Shown: piece after piece, positions 51,319-60,487 of the stretch
Position numbering within the stretch: position 1 is the first letter of the stretch
Layout of the letters: each line of letters starts with the position of its first letter
NCBI RefSeq assembly: GCF_900100945.1
Contig: NZ_FNCG01000008.1
Coordinates: 124,001 to 188,000, forward strand
DNA length: 64,000 nucleotides
Reading direction: 5' to 3'
Origin: Mucilaginibacter gossypii
GTDB lineage: Bacteria > Bacteroidota > Bacteroidia > Sphingobacteriales > Sphingobacteriaceae
The notes under the pieces: model-generated
What the model saw: the letters and a program-made list of their open reading frames with translations, nothing else
What the model was told of the DNA's origin: nothing
Database searches by the model: none
Translations under genes and position numbers: made by a program

Positions 51319-53719
51319 CATTCCCTATGCCGGAGTGGATAAAGGTGGTGAATACGATTTGCTCATAGGTCTTAACGGGGAATATTCGGTAGTCATTCAA
51401 ATGGTAAACCCGGTGATCCGTTACTCCGCTTATCCGGCAGGGTATGACGAATTTCACAATCTGCTTATCAATGTTGTTAAAATAATAGGCGATGGTTATC
51501 TCCTGCAAAAGCAGGATATTATCAGCCGCTCACCATATAAAGGCCCGCCGGCAACCGAATACCTTCAAAAGCAATACAACGCCCATTTCGACGGGCGGGA
51601 ATGCATCCAGGTGATTACTTATTTAACCATAACGCGCCAGGTAAAAAAGGGCGCGTTTTATGTTTTCGATGCGCGTGTCCTGCGGGACTTCCGGCAGGCA
51701 ATCGGTAAGGTTCTTGATGTGCTGCCTTTGGCAAATGCGCTTAATGAGGGGCAACTAAACCAGTTGGTTTTACAGCTGCTTAGTATGGAGTTCGGCCAGC
51801 CGAATATTGTGCTTAACAATCTTGCCCCATCAGAAACTGAAATCAGGATTGGTGAAAAAGCAGTTCGCAGCATCAGCCTGGTAAATATTGACAGCATCGA
51901 CCTGCCGCCTGATGTGGCTACCCATATCGAGCTTAACGACAAGGAAAGCATGCGCGGGTTCCCGGTAGATTTCCTGTCCTTTCTCTTTAAAGTTCCTGGT
52001 GTTGATGTGATCGTTTTTAACCAGCTGATTGAAATACCCAACCAAGCCGTTACGCTTCGCAAATTGGAACAAAAGAAAAAGCGACATGCGGGTATCCCTG
52101 ACCCGGCCAATCAATTGTGTGTAGAGGATATTGACCTTTTGCTAAATGATGTGGCACGGGAAAACCAAATGCTGGTTAATTGCCACTTTAATATTTTGGT
52201 GGCGGCACCTATTGCCTCTATACAAAAGTCGGTCAATTTTGTAGAAAGCTCTCTGTTCCAGTTGGGTATTATCCCCAGCAAAAACGCCTACAATCAGTTG
52301 GAACTTTTTAGGACAGCCCTTCCGGGAAATGGTGTAGAATTGAAAGAATACGATTGGTTCCTGACAACCTGTGATGCTGCTATATGTTTTTTCTTTAAGG
52401 AATCACTACCAAAGGATGAGCCTTCTGACTTTCTAATCAGGTTTACCGACCGGCAAGGAATCCCCGTTGGAATCGATCCGTCGGACCTTGTAATGCGCTC
52501 AGGGCGGGTAAATAATCGCAACCGCTTTTGTCTTGGGCCAAGCGGTTCTGGAAAAAGTTTTTTCATGAATTCGCTGATCGAGCAATACATGCTATATAAC
52601 ATGGATATGGTAATTGTGGATACAGGCCACTCTTATTCGGGACTATGTTCCTACTACAACGGGAAATATATTACCTATTCTGACAAGTCTCCGATTACGA
52701 TGAACCCATTTCGCATTACCGAAGAGGAATACAATATTGAAAAAAAGGATTTTTTATGTACGCTCATCGGTGTGGCCTGGAAGGGTGCCGAAGGAACCTT
52801 TAGCCCGGTTGAACGGGATGTAGTGGCAAATGTGATCTCTTCCTATTACGGTAAGTCTTTTGCTGATAACGGCGAGTTGAATTTCAATACTTTTTATGAG
52901 TTCGCCCTGGAAAAAATACCCGAGATCAAAAACGAGGAAAAAATCGTTTTTGATTTTGACGAGTTCCGCTATGTACTTAAAAAGTTCTATAAAGGCGGGG
53001 AGTTTGCGCCTATACTGAACAAGGACGCTGACAAATCCTTGTTTACCGAGCGGTTCATTGTGTTCGAAATTGACAGTATAAAGGAGCACAAAATTCTTTT
53101 TCCGATTGTCACGCTCATCATCATGGATGTATTCATCCAAAAGATGCGTTACCGCTCCGACAGGCGTAAAACTTTAGTGGTAGAGGAGGCATGGAAAGCC
53201 ATCGCCAGTCCATTGATGGCGGGGTATTTACTGTACCTCTATAAAACGGTCAGGAAGTTTTGGGGTGAGGCAATAGTTGTTACGCAGGAGCTGGGCGACA
53301 TCATCGGCAACGCTGTAGTAAAAGACAGTATCATCAATAATTCTGATACCATCTGCCTGCTCGATCAAACCAAGTTCAAGGACAATTATAATGATATCGC
53401 CGCCCTGCTGTCCATTAATGAAACCGAGCGCCGGAAGATCTTCACCATTAATCAACTCGATAATACGGAAAACAGGGGCAGGTTTAAAGAGGTTTATATC
53501 CGTCGTGGCGCTGTAGGCGAAGTTTATGGCGTGGAGGTTTCCTTGCAACAGTACCTTACTTATACAACCGAAAAGCCGGAGAAGTCAGCCGTAGAAAGCT
53601 ATACAAATCGCTTCGGCTCTTACACGGACGGCCTTGATGCCTTTGTCCGGGATTTCAAAAGCAGCGGAAAATCATTACCTGCTTTTATTTCACATGTTAA
53701 TCAAAACCAAATTTCATGA
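51296..53719 (+). CDS. traG: Conjugation ATPase TraG (VirB4-type)
   Basis: An 807-residue ATPase. The start MAVKTLFNIPYAGVD at 51296 is the family N-terminus; upstream extension at 51182 runs through traF in another frame and is unlikely. Walker A is CLGPSGSGKSFFMNSL, Walker B is KTLVVEEAWKAI, followed by FWGEAIVVTQELGDIIG. It powers pilus assembly and DNA transfer. The stop overlaps the next start by 4 bases. Confidence 0.93.
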   Translation: MAVKTLFNIPYAGVDKGGEYDLLIGLNGEYSVVIQMVNPVIRYSAYPAGYDEFHNLLINVVKIIGDGYLLQKQDIISRSPYKGPPATEYLQKQYNAHFDGRECIQVITYLTITRQVKKGAFYVFDARVLRDFRQAIGKVLDVLPLANALNEGQLNQLVLQLLSMEFGQPNIVLNNLAPSETEIRIGEKAVRSISLVNIDSIDLPPDVATHIELNDKESMRGFPVDFLSFLFKVPGVDVIVFNQLIEIPNQAVTLRKLEQKKKRHAGIPDPANQLCVEDIDLLLNDVARENQMLVNCHFNILVAAPIASIQKSVNFVESSLFQLGIIPSKNAYNQLELFRTALPGNGVELKEYDWFLTTCDAAICFFFKESLPKDEPSDFLIRFTDRQGIPVGIDPSDLVMRSGRVNNRNRFCLGPSGSGKSFFMNSLIEQYMLYNMDMVIVDTGHSYSGLCSYYNGKYITYSDKSPITMNPFRITEEEYNIEKKDFLCTLIGVAWKGAEGTFSPVERDVVANVISSYYGKSFADNGELNFNTFYEFALEKIPEIKNEEKIVFDFDEFRYVLKKFYKGGEFAPILNKDADKSLFTERFIVFEIDSIKEHKILFPIVTLIIMDVFIQKMRYRSDRRKTLVVEEAWKAIASPLMAGYLLYLYKTVRKFWGEAIVVTQELGDIIGNAVVKDSIINNSDTICLLDQTKFKDNYNDIAALLSINETERRKIFTINQLDNTENRGRFKEVYIRRGAVGEVYGVEVSLQQYLTYTTEKPEKSAVESYTNRFGSYTDGLDAFVRDFKSSGKSLPAFISHVNQNQIS

Positions 53720-54393
53720 AAACGCTCATTTTGAAAAAAACACTCCTAATCTTTATTTTACTGTCGGTACTAACCGGCGCATTTGCGCAGGAATTGGTGG
53801 TGGACCCCGCAGTATCAGGAGCCATCGCTGTAAATTCCGCGATTATTAATGGTCAGTTGAACACTACCAATGATAAATTAAACCTGATCCAAAAAGGGCA
53901 ACTTGCAGTTAGCGGCCAGTTATTAATTGTAAACAGCCTGCAAAATAAGATCTATCAGGGTTTGAGCCAGGTCGCATCGGTTATTAATAACCTCACCACC
54001 ATTAAGGAGATCGCGGAATGCGGATCGGATATCATTACCGATGTAGAATCGTCTGTAAAATTAGCCAAGTCTGACCCGGTGTTGTTGCTCTTTGCCGAAC
54101 AGGGAGCACGGGATTTTGAAACAAGGGCGGCGACACTGGCAGCGGATGTTTCCGCCTTTGTACTCAAGGGCGGAAACAGCAACCTCATGGATTCTGGCGA
54201 GCGTGGTAAATTATTGAATCATATTGCAGATGAAATGCGCATACTTCGGGGCATCGCCTATGGTATGGACAGGGCAATGTATTGGGCCAAGATCAACGGT
54301 ATTTTTCATTCACTTAATCCATGGGCTGAATGGCAGAACCAGGACGTCAGGATCGCTAATGACGTATTGACCAATGCCAAATACCTGAAGTGA
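53716..54393 (+). CDS. TraI-like (DUF4141) protein, paralogue 1
   Basis: A 225-residue exported protein with a signal peptide (LIFILLSVLTGAFAQ). The helical body has the pattern MDRAMYWAKINGIFHSLNPWA near the C-terminus and ends VLTNAKYLK. It is the first of three related proteins in the operon (the others end IQNAKNLK and IQNAKYLHQ). Coiled periplasmic VirB5-like proteins occupy this place. It overlaps the MT-A70-like gene by 4 bases. Confidence 0.8.
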   Translation: MKTLILKKTLLIFILLSVLTGAFAQELVVDPAVSGAIAVNSAIINGQLNTTNDKLNLIQKGQLAVSGQLLIVNSLQNKIYQGLSQVASVINNLTTIKEIAECGSDIITDVESSVKLAKSDPVLLLFAEQGARDFETRAATLAADVSAFVLKGGNSNLMDSGERGKLLNHIADEMRILRGIAYGMDRAMYWAKINGIFHSLNPWAEWQNQDVRIANDVLTNAKYLK

Positions 54394-54914
54394 TACAATA
54401 CAAGGTCATTATGATCAATCCGAAATGGTCCCTGTATAAAGATTATAAAATGGCGAAGATGAACCTTAGCGAAAGCATACCGCAGGAAGAAATCCGGGCA
54501 ATGAGGGCATTTCATTTTTTAGAAGAGTGCCTGCGTGATCTCTCGTATCCGAATCATATCCTGTTTGTTTGGGTAACCGAATATTATGTGCAGGATTGTT
54601 GCAGTTACATGAATCGGCTTGGGTATCGATATTATGCACGCTTCATCTGGGCAAATAAACCGGCGAACGTACAGCCAGCCCGTGAATATCTGTTAATGTA
54701 TTATAAAGGGAACTTTCTGCCATTTACCATAAATTTTTCCGGCCCTTTAAAATTAACGTTCACCGGCAGTGTTAAAACACAAAAATGCAAACCAGCAGCA
54801 GCCTACAGCATGATTGATGCGTTTTATCCTTACTGGTCGAAACTTCAACTGTTTGGCTGGACACGACGCCCCGGTTGGTCTGTATTCCATCAGAATGAAA
54901 AAAAATACAAATGA
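54390..54914 (+). CDS. Degenerate MT-A70-like methyltransferase homologue
   Basis: A 174-residue protein whose motifs line up with MT-A70 N6-adenine methyltransferases. VIMINPKWSLY (residues 6-16) corresponds to the DPPW motif, then NHILFVWVTEYYVQDC, GYRYYARFIWANKP, a CKPAAAYSMIDAFYPYW segment, and LFGWTRRPGWSVF at the end. DPPW has become NPKW, so the catalytic Asp is lost. It may be an inactive binder of nucleic acid or SAM. It overlaps both TraI-like neighbours by 4 bases, so it is a fixed part of this operon. I know of no such gene in other tra operons. Confidence 0.75.
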   Translation: MIQYKVIMINPKWSLYKDYKMAKMNLSESIPQEEIRAMRAFHFLEECLRDLSYPNHILFVWVTEYYVQDCCSYMNRLGYRYYARFIWANKPANVQPAREYLLMYYKGNFLPFTINFSGPLKLTFTGSVKTQKCKPAAAYSMIDAFYPYWSKLQLFGWTRRPGWSVFHQNEKKYK

Positions 54915-54919
54915 TTCTT

Positions 54920-55585
54920 ATGAAAACAATTATCCTAACCCTGGCTATAATGATAGCCTTTGGGGCAAAAACTTTTGCCCAGCAAAACATCCTTGATATT
55001 CCTGCCCTTCACCAATTGGTTGACGAATCTGAATCGGAAAACAAGCTGCAGGTAAAGGCAAAAAACCAACAGGTGCTTGCTACCGCCAACGAAAAGGCCA
55101 ACCTCACTTTGCTGGACAAAATGAAGGCAACCTACCGGACTTTGCAGCAACGTTATAACGCGCTCGGTACCGCTATTAATATTGCCGACATCGGTATCTA
55201 TGCTTCGCCGATGGTAAGCCGGATCATCAGCAACCAGGCGCAGATCATTCAGCTGGCTCAAAAAAATCCAGCCTTAATTGCGATTGGATACCAGTCTGAA
55301 ATTCAATTTGCGTCACAGGCAAAAAGCCTAATCGCTTATGTAACCGGCTTATCGTTATCCATTGGAGATGTAAACCAAATGAAGGTATCTGACCGGAAGA
55401 TGCTGTTTGATTATGTCATTTCTGAATTGAGCAACATTCAGGATTTGTCAGGAAACATGCTTAATCTGATGCAGTATTCCAATCTGGCATCCATGTTAAG
55501 GGCAGCAAATCCCTTTCAGAATTTTATTGATGCTGATAAGTCTATCGGCAGCGAGATCATCCAAAATGCAAAAAATTTAAAATGA
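54920..55585 (+). CDS. TraI-like protein, paralogue 2
   Basis: About 222 residues from MKTIILTLAIM at 54920; an in-frame Met at 54911 overlaps the previous gene by 4 bases and is equally possible. Signal peptide IILTLAIMIAFGAKTFAQ. A long helical region has NEKANLTLLDKMKATYRTLQ as a probable coiled coil, and the C-terminus ends GSEIIQNAKNLK. It is more diverged than copies 1 and 3. It overlaps the next gene by 4 bases. Confidence 0.75.
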   Translation: MKTIILTLAIMIAFGAKTFAQQNILDIPALHQLVDESESENKLQVKAKNQQVLATANEKANLTLLDKMKATYRTLQQRYNALGTAINIADIGIYASPMVSRIISNQAQIIQLAQKNPALIAIGYQSEIQFASQAKSLIAYVTGLSLSIGDVNQMKVSDRKMLFDYVISELSNIQDLSGNMLNLMQYSNLASMLRAANPFQNFIDADKSIGSEIIQNAKNLK

Positions 55586-56247
55586 AAAATTTACTTATTT
55601 CTGCCTTGTTGCTGATTCAGTTTTCGTGGGTGCATGCCCAACAAGTCGTGTTGGATTACCAGCACGTTGTTGCAGTTACAGAAAACGGCATCGTCAGAAG
55701 CGGAGCGGAAAGCACACACGAGCAGTATCTCGGAAAAATCAACAACAATATCAATGACCTGAACACCAATGTTGGTTCGGTCGTATTAGCGCAAACCATG
55801 ATCTACGAGGGCTTGTCCAATGTAAATTCTGCATTAAAGGATGGGCTTGCGGTAAAAAACATGGCTGTGATCATCGCCGACATGACTGGTTATATTAACC
55901 AGGCTTTGGCAATGGCCAAAAGCGAACCCTATCTTTTGATATTCGCGGGTAACATTGCCACAGAAATGCGCACAAGATCACTGGCTTTGGTTAGTGATGT
56001 TTCGGGTTATGTGCTCAAAGAGGGCAATAACGTACTGGCCGATTATAATTCCCGTGACCAGCTGCTGCACAAAGTCATGCAGCAATTACAAATTCTTGAT
56101 GGACTGGCCTATGGTGCCTGGAAATCCATGTATTGGGCAAAGGAACGGGGCCTGATCGCTTCGTTGACGCCTTTCGCAGATTACGTCAATCACGACAAAA
56201 CCTATGTCAGCCAGATTATTCAAAACGCTAAATATTTACACCAATGA
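55582..56247 (+). CDS. TraI-like protein, paralogue 3
   Basis: A 221-residue exported protein (signal ISALLLIQFSWVHAQ) closely resembling paralogue 1: INNNINDLNTNVGSVVLAQT, MAKSEPYLLIFAGNIATEMR, VSGYVLKEGNN and a tail of SLTPFADYVNHDKTYV. Three TraI-like genes suggest a heteromeric periplasmic or pilus-tip component. It overlaps both neighbours by 4 bases. Confidence 0.78.
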   Translation: MKNLLISALLLIQFSWVHAQQVVLDYQHVVAVTENGIVRSGAESTHEQYLGKINNNINDLNTNVGSVVLAQTMIYEGLSNVNSALKDGLAVKNMAVIIADMTGYINQALAMAKSEPYLLIFAGNIATEMRTRSLALVSDVSGYVLKEGNNVLADYNSRDQLLHKVMQQLQILDGLAYGAWKSMYWAKERGLIASLTPFADYVNHDKTYVSQIIQNAKYLHQ

Positions 56248-57023
56248 AATTCTTAGTTCCAATATCTTTTATCCTCATCGCCCTGATCCATCAATGTTTC
56301 GGGCAATCAGCAGTTAATGACCAGAGCGTCCGTTACCAGGAGCAAAGGATGGTTTACCTGCAATGGGACCAGAATAAGTTTACGCCTAAAGCGGGGTTTC
56401 TTAGCCTTAACCCTTATTACTGGCTCACCTGGGGTTTATTTCATCCCAACTATCACAAGACAGACCTTCGCCCATTAAGCGCGACCGGCCCGCAAACCCA
56501 GCGGCTTGCGCTGGTAGGAGCAATGAACAGCACTGATAACAAATACAAATTGCATTCGGATACCGTCCGTAATACGGCACTTTCTGAAATGGCCAACCAA
56601 TCGGGTTTGATTACAGATGTAGATCCCTTATGGCAGTTATATTACAGCAATGAGCTAAAGCCGGTGCTCAATAACTCGATGGCTTCCATATTGGCCGGGC
56701 TCTCGCCGCAGGTCAGTGCCAAACTGGTTTCCGAAGGCTTGTACAACTGGTATAAAAATGAGCTGGATATGTTGAAGGAAAGGATTCAGGCCGCTCATTC
56801 AACCACAATGGACAGGGGCTCACGCATCCTGGCCTATCACCGGCTCCTGATGGAGTACCGCAGGCTGGCCGGTGTTTGGGCAATCCGAACATCATCGGCG
56901 CAAGCCACTATAAATATGACCGCCCAACAGCAAAGGTTAAAAGCTAACCAGGTAACGGTCAGCGAATGGACACCACAGACAGATATCCAGATCGCCAATA
57001 AAGTTTTACAACACCTTCAATGA
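56244..57023 (+). CDS. Exported conjugation protein (DUF5045-like)
   Basis: A 259-residue exported protein: signal peptide (FILIALIHQCFGQ), a middle segment with Trp/Tyr-rich LNPYYWLTWGLFHPNYHKTD, and a helical C-terminal half ending QIANKVLQHLQ. Proteins of this form lie between TraI and TraJ in many Bacteroidota elements. It overlaps traJ by 4 bases. Confidence 0.7.
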   Translation: MKFLVPISFILIALIHQCFGQSAVNDQSVRYQEQRMVYLQWDQNKFTPKAGFLSLNPYYWLTWGLFHPNYHKTDLRPLSATGPQTQRLALVGAMNSTDNKYKLHSDTVRNTALSEMANQSGLITDVDPLWQLYYSNELKPVLNNSMASILAGLSPQVSAKLVSEGLYNWYKNELDMLKERIQAAHSTTMDRGSRILAYHRLLMEYRRLAGVWAIRTSSAQATINMTAQQQRLKANQVTVSEWTPQTDIQIANKVLQHLQ

Positions 57024-58177
57024 AGAAGAAAATAACGTTACTTATCCTGCTGTCATTTTGTATCACGGCAGTTTTCGCCCAAACGACTACCAATCCCGAT
57101 AACACCAAAACACTACAGTTTTTACAGGGTGACGGCGTTTATGAAACCGGGGTCATGGTGTTTCTGAAAGGGCTCAAAGATTCGGTCTGGACACATTTCG
57201 ACCTTTTTATCACGGACGCCAAAGCCCTTGCCGCCATTTTTATGATTATTTTTTTCGCCATCAAGTCATATGAAATGATGGTGGGAGACAAACAGCTGGA
57301 GATTATGCCGCTCTTAAGACCATTCGGCTTAGCGATGATCATATTATGGTGGGGCGCGTTCGTGAAAATGATCGCATTCCCTACAGACATTGTGGCCAAT
57401 CAGACCGAACAAATGTTTAACAGCGAACAAACCACAGTTGACAATCTGCGCCTTAACCGCTCAAATTTGATGCTGGCTGTCGCAAATTCTCTTTATACCT
57501 ACCAGGCCCAAACCGAAGTTGCTGAAAAAGAAAGCGACACATGGTATGGCCAGGCCTGGGATTCTGTCACCAGTACGGTTAAACAAGGTATCAGCAGCGT
57601 GGTTTCTCCATTGCTGGAATTGAAGAACCGGCTCACGGTGGGCATGCAGCTATTGTTTACCCAACTACTCGAATTGATAGGGATCTGGATATTGCGCTTA
57701 GCGGTCTATATTATCTTTATGATCCAGATCATCTATTCGACAATATTGATCATCCTTGGCCCGTTTGCTGTAGCCGTAAGTATCCTGCCTGCATTTCGGG
57801 ATAGTTTCAGTACCTGGGTTGCACGATTTATTTCCGTAAACCTATATAGTGGTATTGCCTACCTAATCATGTACCTCACCGGGCTGATGCAGGAATATGC
57901 CCTAACCTCAGAGATCAGCAAGTACAAAGAACTGGTTGGTGAAAACGGGTTAAGCGCAAATCTCGAAAAAATGGCTTGGTTTGCCGGAAACGGTATTCTG
58001 TCCTTTGGAACCGTGATAATCGTATTTCTGATCGGCGCGATCTGTATGTTCACCGTGCCCAGCATCTCCACATGGATCATCTCTACATCCGGCATCAGTT
58101 CTGCCACTTCCACCTTTGGCCGTAGTGCCGGAACGGTGGCAAGTATGGCCAGAAAAGCTGCAGGCAGCTTCTTTTAA
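57020..58177 (+). CDS. traJ: TraJ, VirB6-like inner-membrane protein
   Basis: A 385-residue polytopic protein: signal peptide, then helices such as ALAAIFMIIFFAIKSYEM, LAMIILWWGAFVKMI, LAVYIIFMIQIIYSTILIIL and VIIVFLIGAICMF. LGPFAVAVSILPAFRDSF is characteristic of TraJ. It forms part of the inner-membrane channel. A terminator-like hairpin follows it. Confidence 0.9.
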   Translation: MKKKITLLILLSFCITAVFAQTTTNPDNTKTLQFLQGDGVYETGVMVFLKGLKDSVWTHFDLFITDAKALAAIFMIIFFAIKSYEMMVGDKQLEIMPLLRPFGLAMIILWWGAFVKMIAFPTDIVANQTEQMFNSEQTTVDNLRLNRSNLMLAVANSLYTYQAQTEVAEKESDTWYGQAWDSVTSTVKQGISSVVSPLLELKNRLTVGMQLLFTQLLELIGIWILRLAVYIIFMIQIIYSTILIILGPFAVAVSILPAFRDSFSTWVARFISVNLYSGIAYLIMYLTGLMQEYALTSEISKYKELVGENGLSANLEKMAWFAGNGILSFGTVIIVFLIGAICMFTVPSISTWIISTSGISSATSTFGRSAGTVASMARKAAGSFF

Positions 58178-58204
58178 TTGTTTTTTTCTTTCTCCTTTTT
58201 AGTT

Positions 58205-58238
58205 AAGGCTGACCCGCTGCTCAGGGTCGGCCTTTTTT
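58205..58238 (+). terminator. Terminator-like hairpin between traJ and traK
   Basis: An 11-bp stem AAGGCTGACCC/GGGTCGGCCTT (one G-T pair) with loop GCTGCTCA is followed by a T-run. It lies 28 bases after traJ and 17 before traK. It may reduce readthrough so that traK onward is made at a lower level. Confidence 0.75.
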
Positions 58239-58254
58239 ATTTAACAACCATATT

Positions 58255-58869
58255 ATGATTATAAAAAATATTGAGGCCAAGGTCAGGCTGGCGACATTCA
58301 TTGCGTTTGGCAGCCTGCTTACCTCGCTGATCATTGTAGGCATGAATTGCCTATATGCGTTCAAGTTGGTATCGAATGCCCAAAAAAGCATCTACATCTT
58401 AGATAATAATATCCCCATACTGGCGCGGCAAACTGATGTGCAAATGAACAGGCCCGCCGAGTACCGTGCGGACGTAGACTTGTTTCATTCCCTGTTTTTT
58501 TCCTTGACCCCTGATGATAATTACATGGAATACCAGATGAAAAAAGCCATGTACCTGGTGGATGAATCCGGAATGCAGCAATACAATAATTTGAAGGAAA
58601 ATGGTTTTTTTAACTCAATCCTTTCATCAAGTTCTGTATTAACGCTGCAAACAGATTCTATTACAGTGGATATGCCAAAGCACTATTTCCGCTTTTATGG
58701 TAAACTAAAGATCGACCGGCGCAGCTCTACCGTTGTCCGTTCCCTCATTACAGAAGGCTACCTGAAAGATATCCCGCGAAGCGATAATAATCCGCATGGT
58801 GTGCTCATCACCAATTGGAAAACACTTGAAAATAAAGACCTGCAAGATGTGGAGAAAAATAATTTCTAA
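58255..58869 (+). CDS. traK: TraK, VirB8-like protein
   Basis: A 204-residue protein with one N-terminal transmembrane helix (IAFGSLLTSLIIVGMNCLYAF) and a periplasmic alpha/beta domain (AEYRADVDLFHSLFFSLTPDD, then YFRFYGKLKIDRR). This is the standard TraK form. Its end overlaps the next gene by 23 bases. Confidence 0.9.
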   Translation: MIIKNIEAKVRLATFIAFGSLLTSLIIVGMNCLYAFKLVSNAQKSIYILDNNIPILARQTDVQMNRPAEYRADVDLFHSLFFSLTPDDNYMEYQMKKAMYLVDESGMQQYNNLKENGFFNSILSSSSVLTLQTDSITVDMPKHYFRFYGKLKIDRRSSTVVRSLITEGYLKDIPRSDNNPHGVLITNWKTLENKDLQDVEKNNF

Positions 58870-59260
58870 CCGCGATCCCAGGGATACGCTGTATAGTGAA
58901 ATAAGCAAAGAATTCGGCGACTATTTTTCAATTGCCGCTAATGCCGGTAAACGCCTTTTTAGTACTTACCCCAAGTTCTTTTTTGGCTGCATGGTTTTTT
59001 TAATGACGCTATCCTTTGTGCTATCATTCACCGTTTTTCGCCATCCTGAAAAAGCCAAAATACAGGAAGTGAAGAAAGTTAACCCTGTTGAGGATGGCTT
59101 TAGCCAGATCATGCAGGCCACCGGGAATATAAGGGAAACTCTGCACCTCAAAAAATTAGTGGATAGCCTGGCAACAAAAAAACACTTGTCAGCCGGGGAT
59201 AGCACCTTATTGGATAGCGCCCTCGACCGCCTTTCTAAAATTCATCAAACACTAAAGTAA
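58847..59260 (+). CDS. TraL-like small membrane protein
   Basis: About 137 residues from the Met at 58847 (MWRKIISNRDPRDTLY). The longer in-frame start at 58796 would lie deep inside traK and is unlikely. One transmembrane helix (FFFGCMVFLMTLSFVLSF) and a charged periplasmic helix follow. Position between TraK and TraM fits TraL (DUF3989 type). Confidence 0.7.
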   Translation: MWRKIISNRDPRDTLYSEISKEFGDYFSIAANAGKRLFSTYPKFFFGCMVFLMTLSFVLSFTVFRHPEKAKIQEVKKVNPVEDGFSQIMQATGNIRETLHLKKLVDSLATKKHLSAGDSTLLDSALDRLSKIHQTLK

Positions 59261-59266
59261 AATGCC

Positions 59267-60454
59267 ATGAAAATTAATTTTAAGCAGCCCAAATATATGC
59301 TGCCTGTCATCCTATTACCCTTTTTGTGCCTGTTCTTTTATGCCTGGCACAGCGGTTTTTCCAAACCGAAACAAGCCGTCAAAGAAAATGTGGGGTTGAA
59401 CGGCACCGTAGGCGAAGTTTCGTCAGACGTACGAAAGAAACAACTTGCCGATAAACTTGACGCATATAGAAATACTTACAAAGAAGCTGATGGGATAACC
59501 GCAGTAAATGTGATCCCAAGGGAAAATTCCAGTAACCCCGCCTATAATAATGACTATTCGGACCAGCAAAAGAAAAAGCTGGATTCTATTCAGCAGGCCA
59601 TGAAGTTGAAATTTGCTTCGGGTTCTGCTTCTGAACATCCAAACAGATCATCCCAGGCCCGAGAGGTTGCCCAGGCCGTTACTGAAATGAACCGCAGACA
59701 GGCTAACCAGCACAACGCCACTGTGAATACCCCTAAGGAAAAAGATCCGATGGATATTTTCAAAGAACAAATGGCCGTCATGGACAGCATCAACAAGCAG
59801 AATGACCCGGCCTACAAAGACGAGATGAAGAAGAAGCTGGCAGCTGACAAAGCTGCTAAGCTAAAGGAAAGCCAAATTAAACTGACCGTTGAAAAGGCTG
59901 ATGCGGTATCAGGTGATTTTAATACCATCCTGCCGGAAAAACAAACTGCATTTATCAGTGCGGTTATTGATGAAAATATTACCGGATACGCGGGCTCCCG
60001 CCTACGCCTGAAATTACTGGAAGATATAAAAGCAGGCGCAAGCTTGATTAAAAAGGGTACTTATCTATACGCGCAGATCAGTGGTTTTTCTGAGCAACGG
60101 GTTACCCTGTCCATAACCTCCATTTTATACGATGGAAAGATATTGCCTGTCAAACTGGAAGTCTATGATATGGACGGCCTGCCCGGTCTTTATGTTCCCT
60201 CATCTGCCTTCCGTGACTTTACCAAAGACCTGGGCGGCAGCTCCGTTCAGGGGGTGACCGTTGACGGCAGTTCGGGAAACAGCCAATTTATTATGGGCTC
60301 GCTTAGTAAAATGTTTCAATCTACTTCGTCTGCCATTGCCGACCTCATCCGCAAAAACAAGGCAAAGCTCAAATACAACTCCTATCTCTATTTAATCGAC
60401 ACCGATGCATTACAAAACGCTCAAAAACGCGAAAGCACGCTTGAGTCCCGCTGA
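59267..60454 (+). CDS. traM: TraM, VirB10-like protein
   Basis: A 395-residue protein: N-terminal transmembrane helix (LPVILLPFLCLFFYAW), a long charged linker rich in Lys, Gln and Asp, and a C-terminal domain with LLEDIKAGASLIKKGTYLYAQISGF and VYDMDGLPGLYVP. It spans the periplasm and links membranes in the transfer apparatus. It starts 6 bases after the TraL-like stop. Confidence 0.9.
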   Translation: MKINFKQPKYMLPVILLPFLCLFFYAWHSGFSKPKQAVKENVGLNGTVGEVSSDVRKKQLADKLDAYRNTYKEADGITAVNVIPRENSSNPAYNNDYSDQQKKKLDSIQQAMKLKFASGSASEHPNRSSQAREVAQAVTEMNRRQANQHNATVNTPKEKDPMDIFKEQMAVMDSINKQNDPAYKDEMKKKLAADKAAKLKESQIKLTVEKADAVSGDFNTILPEKQTAFISAVIDENITGYAGSRLRLKLLEDIKAGASLIKKGTYLYAQISGFSEQRVTLSITSILYDGKILPVKLEVYDMDGLPGLYVPSSAFRDFTKDLGGSSVQGVTVDGSSGNSQFIMGSLSKMFQSTSSAIADLIRKNKAKLKYNSYLYLIDTDALQNAQKRESTLESR

Positions 60455-60487
60455 ATACAATTTACAACACGAAAAATCCTATTTAAT

